Origin: Acidobacteriota bacterium
GTDB lineage: Bacteria; Acidobacteriota; Thermoanaerobaculia; Multivoradales; Multivoraceae
Assembly (NCBI GenBank): GCA_029263415.1
Contig: JAJCXN010000039.1
Span: 186,001 to 250,000, forward strand
DNA: 64,000 nucleotides
Direction of reading: 5' to 3'
Shown piece after piece: positions 9,316-16,908 of the stretch; the first letter of the stretch is position 1, and each line of letters begins with the position of its first letter. The position numbers and the translations under genes are program-made. The notes under the pieces were generated by a model. The model saw only the letters and a program-made list of their open reading frames with translations. It was not told the origin of the DNA and ran no database searches.

Positions 9316-9454
9316 GTTACGTACCTTGCTTGAGTGTCTAAGTTGAGGGAGGCACCTGTCTCCTGTGAGAACTGTACGACAGCTTGCCCCTAACTGTTGC
9401 GCGGCATCGCAAGTGCGGTGCGCACACGTTGAGATCCGCTATGGTTGCGCGGCT

Positions 9455-10366
9455 ATGAACCGAGACCTCAAGAAGCTGGTCGATCTGCTCGACCTCGAAC
9501 GGATCGAAAGGGACCACTATCGTGGCCAAGGACCGACCGAAGGCTGGCAGCGCGTGTACGGTGGGCAAGTCCTTGGACAAGCGCTGGTGGCAGCGTCGAG
9601 GACGGTTGAATCTGGAGAAGTTGGTGCCGAGGGCTCACTAGCGTCCGAGCGGCTTGCGCATTCGCTGCATGGGTACTTTTTGCGCCCCGGCGATCCTCAG
9701 GTGCCGATTCTTTACGTGGTAGACCGGATCCGCGATGGTCGTAGTTTCAATACTCGGCGAGTGGTCGCGATCCAACACGGTCGCGCCATCTTCAATATGT
9801 CGATCTCGTTTCAAGTGCAGGAAGCCGGTCTCAGCCACCAAAGCGAGATGCCGGATGTTCCGCCGCCGGAAGATCTCGAGGACGAGATGGAGGTGCGGCT
9901 CAGGCATGCGCGCGACGCTGGAGCAGAAGAAGAGCTGGTGTCACAGTACACGCGCTTTCGCCCGATGGAGCTGCGACCGGTTCCGGGCGAGTTGGGTTCG
10001 AGGAACGACTTCGAGCCGAAGAAGCGTCCGCCCCAGCAGAGTTGCTGGATCAAGACCTCGGATGTGCTGCCGGACGACGTGCAAGTTCACCAGTGCGCCC
10101 TAGCCTATTTGTCAGATTGGTCGTTGCTCGACACTTGCATGTACCCACATGGGTTGTCGTTTCTCAATCCCAAGATGCAGGTCGCGAGCCTTGATCACGC
10201 GATGTGGTTTCATCGCCCGTTCCGGGCAGATGAGTGGCTCTTGTATGTCCAGGACAGCCCGAGTTCAAGCGGCGGACGAGGATTGAACCGTGGTCTGTTT
10301 TACAGTCGCAGCGGCGAACTGGTGGCCTCTGTGGCTCAAGAAGGGCTGATCCGCGTTTGGGACTGA
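9455..10366 (+). CDS. tesB: Acyl-CoA thioesterase II (TesB-like)
   Basis: A protein of about 303 residues with the double hot-dog fold of TesB thioesterases, which hydrolyse medium- and long-chain acyl-CoA to the free acid and CoA. Recognisable segments are QRVYGGQVLGQALVAA near the N-terminus, LHGYFLRPGDP and GRSFNTRRVVAIQHG in the first hot-dog unit, and SLDHAMWFHRPFRADEWLLY near the C-terminus, where the Asp belongs to the active site. The open frame extends 30 codons upstream, but that extension is unlike the family; the ATG at 9455 (MNRDLKKLVDLLDLERIE) fits homologues. It sits among acyl-CoA genes and could recycle CoA from lipid breakdown. The stop codon is followed at once by a 7-bp tandem repeat. 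Confidence 0.9.
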   Translation: MNRDLKKLVDLLDLERIERDHYRGQGPTEGWQRVYGGQVLGQALVAASRTVESGEVGAEGSLASERLAHSLHGYFLRPGDPQVPILYVVDRIRDGRSFNTRRVVAIQHGRAIFNMSISFQVQEAGLSHQSEMPDVPPPEDLEDEMEVRLRHARDAGAEEELVSQYTRFRPMELRPVPGELGSRNDFEPKKRPPQQSCWIKTSDVLPDDVQVHQCALAYLSDWSLLDTCMYPHGLSFLNPKMQVASLDHAMWFHRPFRADEWLLYVQDSPSSSGGRGLNRGLFYSRSGELVASVAQEGLIRVWD

Positions 10367-10408
10367 GTCCTAAGTCCCAAGTCCCAAGTCCCAAGCCCCA
10401 AGCCCAAA
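10367..10408. repeat. 7-bp tandem repeat directly after a stop codon
   Basis: Six consecutive 7-base units related to GTCCCAA start at the first base after the TGA of the thioesterase gene: one GTCCTAA, three perfect GTCCCAA, then GCCCCAA and GCCCAAA. No hairpin is formed. It is the second of several post-stop microsatellite-like arrays in the window. Confidence 0.9.
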
Positions 10409-10497
10409 GGCCGCGTGAAGTTTGTAGGCGTACTCTGAGGGTGCTCGTTCACCTGTACTAAGCCGCCAAAGATAGAGAATTACTGAAGGAGTTACCG

Positions 10498-10818
10498 TTG
10501 CCCAAGATCACTTTCGTTGAGCCCGGCGGAGATCGCAAGACTGTTGAGATCGCCGTTGGCACTTCTGTTATGGAGGGTGCGGTCGACCATGGCATCGACG
10601 GCATCGTCGCAGCTTGCGGCGGCTCCTGCTCCTGCAGTACCTGCCACGTGCACGTCGATGCTGAGTGGGTGGAGCGCGTGGGCGTAGCCCACGAGGCTGA
10701 GCAAGACGTGCTCGAGTTCGCCATCGATCCCGATGAGCGCAGCCGATTGAGTTGCCAGCTCGAGGTCTCCGAGGCTTTGGATGGCCTGGTGGTTCACGTT
10801 CCCAGCGAGCAGGCCTAG
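10498..10818 (+). CDS. fdx: 2Fe-2S ferredoxin, adrenodoxin type
   Basis: A 106-residue electron carrier. The cluster ligands follow the adrenodoxin/Fdx spacing C-x5-C-x2-C then a distant Cys: C40, C46, C49 and C86; C44 is an extra cysteine inside the loop. The flanks CSTCHVHV and SRLSCQLEVS are typical, and the N-terminus (PKITFVEPGG) forms the first beta-hairpin of the ubiquitin-like fold. The start is TTG at 10498, supported by AAGGAG about 7 nt upstream. Such ferredoxins serve Fe-S cluster assembly or cytochrome P450/dioxygenase electron supply. No isc gene or P450 is adjacent, so the partner is unknown. Confidence 0.9.
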   Translation: MPKITFVEPGGDRKTVEIAVGTSVMEGAVDHGIDGIVAACGGSCSCSTCHVHVDAEWVERVGVAHEAEQDVLEFAIDPDERSRLSCQLEVSEALDGLVVHVPSEQA

Positions 10819-10882
10819 AGACCCAGTTGGGCTGACCCCGAGTGCAGGCGGCCTCAGAGCCGCTAGCGCTTCCTGGCGTTGG

Positions 10883-11806
10883 CTAGTCGTCGTTCGCAGC
10901 ACTTAGTCGACAGATCAAGCTCGAGGTATCCCACCGACTCCCGCCCATCGCTTCGACGTCGGCGTAGAACTGGTCAACCAAGGCGGTCACCGGCAACCGA
11001 GCCCCGGACACTTTTGCCTGATCGAGAGCGATGCTTAGGTCTTTGCGCATCCACTCGACGGCAAAGCCATAGTCGAATTTGCCGTCGACCATGGTTGAGG
11101 ACCGATTCTCCATCTGCCACGATTGGGCGGCCCCCTTAGAAATCGCGGAGATCACCTGCTTCGCATCGAGACCGACTGTCTGGGCAAAGTGGAGCCCTTC
11201 GGCTAGTCCCTGGACCAGGCCTGCGATGCAGATTTGATTGACCATCTTGGTGAGCTGGCCTGCTCCCGCCGGCCCAAGCAAGGTGGTCGCTTTGGCATAA
11301 GCGTCCATGACCCTTTCGGCGCTGGCGAAGTCCTCATCGGAGCCGCCGCACATGACGGTGAGCTGCCCGTTCTCAGCTCCAGCTTGCCCGCCAGAAACAG
11401 GAGCGTCGATGAAGCCCGCTTCGTGTGCCCGGCAGAGTGTGTCGAGCTCGCGAGCGAGCTTGGCAGAGGCGGTGGTGTGATCGATCAAGACCGCACCTGT
11501 TTTGAGACCAGCTATGGCTCCATCGGGACCGTGGGTTACCGAGCGTACGTCGTCGTCATTGCCGACGCAGACCATGACAAAGTCGCAGTCGCTAGCTGCA
11601 TCGCGCGGCAGCGTGGCGCTCGCAACTGTGCCCGCTGCCTCCGCATGCGCCTTGACCCAGCGCTCGGCGATCGCCTGAGTACGGTTGTAAACGGTGAGCG
11701 CATAGCCGGCCCGAGCAAGGTGGCCAGCCATGGGGTAGCCCATGACTCCGAGGCCGATGAACGCGATTTTCTTAGGAGAGGCAGACAATGGTTGGTGGCG
11801 ATTCAT
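10883..11806 (-). CDS. 3-hydroxyisobutyrate dehydrogenase-like NAD(P) oxidoreductase
   Basis: A 307-residue beta-hydroxyacid dehydrogenase. The N-terminal Rossmann motif IAFIGLGVMGYPMAGHL binds the cofactor, and the next strand ends in VYNRT, an Asn/Arg arrangement often linked to NADP. The substrate motif APVSGGQAGAENG and the catalytic lysine motif GAGQLTKMVNQ are both intact. The C-terminal half is the all-helical domain of the family (KGAAQSWQMENR). Family members oxidise 3-hydroxyisobutyrate (valine breakdown) or reduce tartronate or succinic semialdehyde; the sequence alone does not separate these. It converges on the ferredoxin gene. A role in branched-chain or propionate-linked metabolism would suit the carboxylase nearby, but that is inference. 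Confidence 0.88.
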   Translation of the reverse strand: MNRHQPLSASPKKIAFIGLGVMGYPMAGHLARAGYALTVYNRTQAIAERWVKAHAEAAGTVASATLPRDAASDCDFVMVCVGNDDDVRSVTHGPDGAIAGLKTGAVLIDHTTASAKLARELDTLCRAHEAGFIDAPVSGGQAGAENGQLTVMCGGSDEDFASAERVMDAYAKATTLLGPAGAGQLTKMVNQICIAGLVQGLAEGLHFAQTVGLDAKQVISAISKGAAQSWQMENRSSTMVDGKFDYGFAVEWMRKDLSIALDQAKVSGARLPVTALVDQFYADVEAMGGSRWDTSSLICRLSAANDD

Positions 11807-11975
11807 GCTTGTGATTCCTCGCTGGGCTGCGAAAAGAGATGAAGACGGTTGTGCTTGAGTCGGCGACTAGTCGCTTGCATGAGGAAACCCTCCTCTACCC
11901 GGACGGTTTAGCCGCCCTACAGGGCTTCGTCAGCAAGCTCTTGCCGTTGATGCTGCCACATAGGGCAAGACGCCA

Positions 11976-12590
11976 ATGATCTTGCCGCGCACGTTCTTCG
12001 ATCGCCCCGCGTGCGAGTTGGCGCCAGTGCTGCTCAACAAGCTGCTGCTCGTCGGTGACCCAGGTTCGAGTCGCTCTGCCAGCTGCTCTGCCAGTTGCGT
12101 TGGCGGTCGCATCGCGGAGGTCGAGGCGTACGATCAGTCGGAACCAGCGAGCCATTCGTTCAACGGTCCGACTCCGCGTTGCGAAGTGATGTTTGGTGCT
12201 GCAGGATTCCTCTATGTCTACCGGAGCTATGGGATTCATTGGTGTGCCAACGTTGTTTGTGGAGATCCAGGGTGGGGCGCCGCGATTCTGATTCGGGCAC
12301 TGGTGCCGACCCACGGGTTGCATGACCAACGCCAGCGCCGCGAAAAGGCGAAGACCGACTTCGATCTGTGTTCGGGACCTGGAAAGCTGTGTGCAGCACT
12401 CGGCCTCAGCGACGCCGACAACGGCGCCGACTTGGCGAACCGTACCTCTCGTGTTGCGATCTTTGACGACGGCACTGCGCCACCTCGCGCTCCGCGGCAG
12501 GGGCCCCGCATCGGCATCACCAAAGCGGTCGAGCGCCCCTGGCGTTGGTGGCTAGCCGACTGTAAGCACGTGTCCTCTCCGCGCCGCTAG
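11976..12590 (+). CDS. DNA-3-methyladenine glycosylase (AAG/MPG family)
   Basis: A 204-residue base-excision repair enzyme of the mammalian-type (Aag/MPG) family, which removes 3-methyladenine, hypoxanthine and related lesions. The N-terminus LPRTFFDRPACELAPVLLNKLL is characteristic. The catalytic Glu and intercalating Tyr region is GGRIAEVEAYDQ, followed by SFNGPTPRCEVMFG and the lesion-pocket motif YVYRSYGIHWCANVV. Near the C-terminus GPGKLCAALGL is also a family signature. Length is normal for bacterial members. It starts at ATG 11976 with no clear ribosome-binding site and converges on the kinase gene. No linked repair gene is seen. Confidence 0.92.
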   Translation: MILPRTFFDRPACELAPVLLNKLLLVGDPGSSRSASCSASCVGGRIAEVEAYDQSEPASHSFNGPTPRCEVMFGAAGFLYVYRSYGIHWCANVVCGDPGWGAAILIRALVPTHGLHDQRQRREKAKTDFDLCSGPGKLCAALGLSDADNGADLANRTSRVAIFDDGTAPPRAPRQGPRIGITKAVERPWRWWLADCKHVSSPRR

Positions 12591-12605
12591 GTGCCGCCGC
12601 GGTAG

Positions 12606-14927
12606 CTAGTCGCGTGTGCTTGTTCGCAGGTCTGCGAGACGTTGTTGCAGATCAGCGACTGCCGAAAGGGCAGAGCGGCCTTGTTCTAGTTCGATCAGAG
12701 TCTCGAGAACCCGGACTCGGATGAAGGTGCCTCCGCTCCGCTGCAGGAGTCGATCAGCTTCAACCAGGTATCGTTTGGCCGGGTTGAGATCTTGCTGTAG
12801 GAGGTGAGCTCGACCGGCTTGCAGTAGCGCTTCGCCGAGGGGAATGTCGGCACCGCTGTTGCGACCAATATCGATGGCTCTAGTGGCGCTGTTCAATGCT
12901 TCCGAGGCTGCTTCACGTTGATTGTAAGCGCGCGCCCTCAGCGTCCAAGCGATCATGTTTTGATTGCGGTCTTCGCTCGGAATCTCGTCGAGTACCGCGA
13001 GCGCTTCGTCGGCTTCGCGTAGTTCTATCAGCACCGCAGCGCGCCGGAGCTTGATCGCCGGATCATCGGAGTAGCTACGCTGCAGTTCCGCATAGTAATC
13101 CGCGGCACCCATGAGATCGCCTGCAGCCCACGCCACCGCCGCTTGCGCCGACAGTTGACCTCTGCGGTCGCTCGCATCAGTCGCCATAGCGCGTCGTGCA
13201 GCTTGCAAAGCGGCATCACGGTTGCCTGCTTGCAGCAAGACGTATGACAGTTCTGCGAGCAGGGCGCCGCTTGGTGGATCGGCGTTGCGACCCTGCTCTA
13301 AGAGCCTCAGGCCAGCCAGATTGCGGCCGCTGTTGAGTTCACGCGCTGCGACCCGCAGGAGCAACGCGCTGGGGTCAGGGCGCTGGGTATTGAGGGAGCT
13401 ACTGAGGCCGGCCGCACTCCGAATCCGCGCCGCTGCTTCGGTCGCGACCTCGACCAGTTGATGGGCTGATCCTTGCACCCAGATCTCACTCTCGATCGAG
13501 TCGTCGACGAAGGTCAGTTCCAGCGTGATCAGTTCGAGGGCTGGGTCAAGGAGGTAGCTACCGCCGACATAAAGGGGCGCGTGCAAAGCGGCGCGCTGAG
13601 AGGGCGGGTCGGCGGCGTCACTTAGATCGCTGGAGGGGACCCACGAAACGTCGATGCCGTCGCCGTGCAGGGCGTGCGCGAGGATGCCGGTGATTGCAGT
13701 GGTCATCCAACGATAGGCCTGGGGTACGACATCCGGCTGAATCGTGCCGATGGTGAGTGGGGCAGCGCCGCGATCGGCGATCAGAGACTGCGTCAGGCTT
13801 TCGGCGGTGAACAGTCGCTTCGACAGTTCTGGTCCGGCTTGGCTCAATGCAAGCGCCACTAAGACGACCCCGCCAGCGGTGAACAAGACGCTCGGTCGTA
13901 CCGGCCGCCTAACGGCGCCGCCGCCCGGCAATGCGACTGGCATGGTGGTGCCCACCAAGGTGTGGAGGATGTCATCTAGGCGCGCGAATCGTTGGCCTGG
14001 TTCGACGTCCAACATGCGCAAGACTGTGCGTTCCCAATGGACATCGAGTTCGGGCACGATTGCACGAGGCGATGGTGGCGGTTCAGTCAGCCGCTTCACT
14101 GCCGTCGAAACTTCGTTCTCACCTCGGAAAGGCCTTTCTCCGGTGAGCATCTCGAACAAGACGATGCCGAGTGAATACTGGTCAACCGCCGGGGTGATTT
14201 CGCCGCCAGTGAGCTGCTCTGGCGACATGTAGTTTGGAGTGCCGACGACCACTCCGCTGTTGGTGAGCGGATTGGGATCGTCGGGGTCACGAGCTCGATC
14301 TTGAGCAAGTCCGAAATCCATGATCACTGCGCGGACTTCGTCGCCGTTGCGTGCCAGCATGATGTTGGCGCTCTTGAGATCGCGGTGGATGACGCCGGCG
14401 CGGTGAGCTGCCTTGAGTCCCTCGATGATGTCGATCACCAGGGGTAGCGCCTGAGTCTGGCTCAACGGGCCGAGTCGGTGCAGCCGTGCTGCCAGGCTTT
14501 CGCCAACCAGCAGCTCCATCGACAAGAACAAAGTGTTCACCGGCCGTTGGCCTGAGTGAGTCGACGGTAGTTCGACTCGAAATACGTCAAAGATGCGGCT
14601 TACGTTCGGATGAGTGACCTGGCGTGCGAGGGCAATCTCTCGACGAAACCGATCGACCGCTCTCTCGTTCGTGGCCACTTCGGGGCGGACCAGCTTGATC
14701 GCTACAGGGCAGCGCAGCTCGGTGTCGAACGCTTCATACACTTCGCCGGCGCCGCCGCGGGCGAGGAAGCGCAGGACGCGGAACCGATCCTTGAGCACTG
14801 AGCCCGGAGCGAAGGTTGACTGCTCGCGGTAGGGATCGCCGACCGCGGCACCCATACGGCGTGCGCCTCGATTTCCGCGTGGATCTGGAGCACCCTTGGC
14901 TGTTGGGGGTTGAGCGGAGTTTCGCAT
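12606..14927 (-). CDS. Membrane Ser/Thr protein kinase with C-terminal TPR repeats
   Basis: A eukaryotic-like (Hanks-type) kinase fused to a sensor region. Kinase motifs are complete: the glycine-rich loop GGAGEVYEAFD, the lysine in VAIKLVRPE, the catalytic loop HRDLKSANIML, DFGLAQ with its metal-binding Asp, and GTPNYMSPEQL in the activation segment. After the kinase domain a hydrophobic stretch (LFTAGGVVLVALALSQ) is a single transmembrane helix. The C-terminal half, outside the membrane, has a FlgO/TolB-like region and then TPR-like helical repeats rich in A, L and R. The open frame reaches back to 15122, but those 65 residues look non-coding in composition; I chose the ATG at 14927, though its ribosome-binding site is weak. 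Targets are unknown. Confidence 0.88.
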   Translation of the reverse strand: MRNSAQPPTAKGAPDPRGNRGARRMGAAVGDPYREQSTFAPGSVLKDRFRVLRFLARGGAGEVYEAFDTELRCPVAIKLVRPEVATNERAVDRFRREIALARQVTHPNVSRIFDVFRVELPSTHSGQRPVNTLFLSMELLVGESLAARLHRLGPLSQTQALPLVIDIIEGLKAAHRAGVIHRDLKSANIMLARNGDEVRAVIMDFGLAQDRARDPDDPNPLTNSGVVVGTPNYMSPEQLTGGEITPAVDQYSLGIVLFEMLTGERPFRGENEVSTAVKRLTEPPPSPRAIVPELDVHWERTVLRMLDVEPGQRFARLDDILHTLVGTTMPVALPGGGAVRRPVRPSVLFTAGGVVLVALALSQAGPELSKRLFTAESLTQSLIADRGAAPLTIGTIQPDVVPQAYRWMTTAITGILAHALHGDGIDVSWVPSSDLSDAADPPSQRAALHAPLYVGGSYLLDPALELITLELTFVDDSIESEIWVQGSAHQLVEVATEAAARIRSAAGLSSSLNTQRPDPSALLLRVAARELNSGRNLAGLRLLEQGRNADPPSGALLAELSYVLLQAGNRDAALQAARRAMATDASDRRGQLSAQAAVAWAAGDLMGAADYYAELQRSYSDDPAIKLRRAAVLIELREADEALAVLDEIPSEDRNQNMIAWTLRARAYNQREAASEALNSATRAIDIGRNSGADIPLGEALLQAGRAHLLQQDLNPAKRYLVEADRLLQRSGGTFIRVRVLETLIELEQGRSALSAVADLQQRLADLRTSTRD

Positions 14928-15211
14928 GACGATTTCAGCAAGGCTGACCGAGCCGATCGACTGAATGGACGACTTGGCGCCCCTGCCGTGTCGGATCCCA
15001 GCGAATCGGGCGGCACTGAGCCTGCACCCGCGACGATGCTCAATCGGTCGAAGTCGCAGGGTTAGCGAATTCGCGCTAGATCCGATAACGAAGCATGCAG
15101 CAGTCGCTCGGTAGTCCATCATAATCGAATACGGTTTCGGCTCCTTAGCTTTCTGCAGAGCCGGGACCGCGGCCAGGCGTATCTCTTTTGGTCAACCTTG
15201 GAGCGCTGCGG

Positions 15212-16093
15212 GTGGAGTCAGCAAGAGTAAAAGCTCTGGGTGGGGTGGCCGTTGTCGGCATCTTGTTCTCGACCGGCGGTGCGGCGATCAAGATGGCGTC
15301 GATGACGGCCTGGCAGACCGCGGGCCTGCGGTCACTGATCGCTTTCGCCGTGCTCTGGCTTCTAGCGCCAGCGCTCAGGCGAAAACCGCAGCCGGTGGCC
15401 TTTCTGTTGGCGGTGCCTTATGCCGGCGTCATGCTCTTGTTTGTGCACGCCAACACCATGGCAAGTGCGGTCAGCGTAACCTTGTTACAAGCCAGTGCGC
15501 CGGTGTATGTCTTGCTGCTAGCGCCGTGGCTGCTCGGTGAGAGACTGAGCTCGCGCCTGCTGGTCCTGCTGCCACTGTTTCTGCTCGGCATGCTGATCTT
15601 GCTCGGGGCTGGCGACCCAGTCTCGGTGACGGCAACATCGCCGTTGTTAGGACGAGGACTGGCCGCTGGGGCGGGGTTTTGCTTCGGGCTGATTATTTTG
15701 GGATTGTCTGCGGTGCAACGGGCAGCGCCCAAGGAAGGATCTCGGAACTCAGACGCGGCAATGCAGGCTGTGGCCTACGGCAATCTGCTCGCGGCGATCA
15801 TCGCAGCTCCGTTCGCGGTAGCACTGTGGCAACCACTCAGCGTGGTAGATGTTGGAGTGGCGGTATACCTTGGTGCAGTTCAGATCGGTTTGGCCTACGC
15901 GATCTTGTTGCCAGCGATGCGGGCACTAAAGGCGGTGGAAGTGTCGCTCTTGTTGCTGATTGAACTGGTGGCAAGCCCGGTGTTCGCAGCTCTGCTGCAC
16001 GCAGAGATCCCGGCGTCGCGGACCATCCTCGGCGGCCTGATTGTGGTGTTCGCCTGCGGTTTGGAGAGCCTCTGGGGTCGTGAGCGATCGTGA
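15212..16093 (+). CDS. DMT/EamA family permease
   Basis: A polytopic membrane protein of about 293 residues with ten predicted hydrophobic segments arranged as two EamA repeats, the usual form of drug/metabolite transporters (RhaT/YdcZ-like). Typical features are STGGAAIKMASMTAWQTAGLRS in the first repeat, LLQASAPVYVLLLAPWLLGERLS ahead of the Glu/Arg motif, and EVSLLLLIELVASPVFAALL in the second repeat. I prefer the GTG at 15212 with GGAG about 9 nt upstream; a TTG at 15188 is the alternative. It is divergent from the kinase gene. The substrate, perhaps an amino acid or other metabolite, is not predictable. Confidence 0.85.
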   Translation: MESARVKALGGVAVVGILFSTGGAAIKMASMTAWQTAGLRSLIAFAVLWLLAPALRRKPQPVAFLLAVPYAGVMLLFVHANTMASAVSVTLLQASAPVYVLLLAPWLLGERLSSRLLVLLPLFLLGMLILLGAGDPVSVTATSPLLGRGLAAGAGFCFGLIILGLSAVQRAAPKEGSRNSDAAMQAVAYGNLLAAIIAAPFAVALWQPLSVVDVGVAVYLGAVQIGLAYAILLPAMRALKAVEVSLLLLIELVASPVFAALLHAEIPASRTILGGLIVVFACGLESLWGRERS

Positions 16094-16254
16094 TGGGTCG
16101 GTGCCGATAGCCCAAGAAAGTGGAGAATCGACGTTAATCGAGTGGAGATAGCGTCGTTTTCAGGTTGTAGTCCCGCTAAGGATGAAGCCTGAGCCCAGCA
16201 GACCAGGCGTTTGAGACGATAGACCGAGATCATTGGCATCGGAGATCACAGAAA

Positions 16255-16809
16255 ATGATGGCGGCAGCAACGCAGGAACCCACAAGCGGAGTGAGATCGG
16301 GGACGATCGAGCAGCTGTTCGATCAGCACTCTCCGCGCATGTTTAGAGCCGCATACCGGGTGACCGGGGATATGACGGACGCCGAAGATGTTCTGCAAAC
16401 CGTCTTTGTGCGGCTCTTGAAACGGGAGTCGATCCCAGATCTTGGTGATAGCGCGGGCAGTTACTTGCATCGTGCGGCAGTGAACGCTGGGCTGGACCTT
16501 CTGCGCAGCCGTAAGCGGAATCCCTCAGTGCCGCTCGATGAAGACCAGGATGACGATCCTCGGCACGCTCTGAAGAGTTCAGCTGCTCCATTGGCCGAAG
16601 CAGAACGCTCCGAGATCAGGGATCAAGTGCGGCACGCGGTGTCCAAGCTCAATGAGCGCGCCGCAGAAATTTTCGCCTTGCGCTATTTCGAGGGCTACGG
16701 CAACACCGAGATCGCAGAGTTGATCGGGACCTCTCGCTCTGCGGTGGCCGTCACCTTGCACCGGAGTCGCGAGCGTCTGAAGGGCGACCTACGCCCCGTA
16801 GTCGCATAG
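16255..16809 (+). CDS. ECF sigma-70 family sigma factor
   Basis: A 184-residue extracytoplasmic-function sigma factor. Region 2 is seen in LFDQHSPRMFRAAYRVTGDMTDAEDVLQ, with the DAEDVLQ motif that contacts the -10 element, and region 4 in LNERAAEIFALRYFEGYGNTEIAELIGTS, a helix-turn-helix for the -35 element. The linker is acidic (DEDQDDD). The next gene, 99 bp downstream, encodes a membrane protein with an anti-sigma-type zinc finger, so the two form a likely sigma/anti-sigma pair in one transcript. Release from the anti-sigma factor would set activity; the inducing signal is unknown. Confidence 0.92.
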   Translation: MMAAATQEPTSGVRSGTIEQLFDQHSPRMFRAAYRVTGDMTDAEDVLQTVFVRLLKRESIPDLGDSAGSYLHRAAVNAGLDLLRSRKRNPSVPLDEDQDDDPRHALKSSAAPLAEAERSEIRDQVRHAVSKLNERAAEIFALRYFEGYGNTEIAELIGTSRSAVAVTLHRSRERLKGDLRPVVA

Positions 16810-16908
16810 AACTCTAAGCCTTCAGCTACCTTTGACCTGAGTACTCCATAGACCGCTTCCAGCACAGTATTAATGCCCTATCGAAGGGCTCACAACGGAA
16901 GAATGATG

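Noticed and set aside
12606-15122. The full-length 838-residue kinase start at 15122
   Set aside because: The extra 65 residues have noncoding composition and the ribosome-binding site there is too far away; the start at 14927 was preferred, with some doubt.
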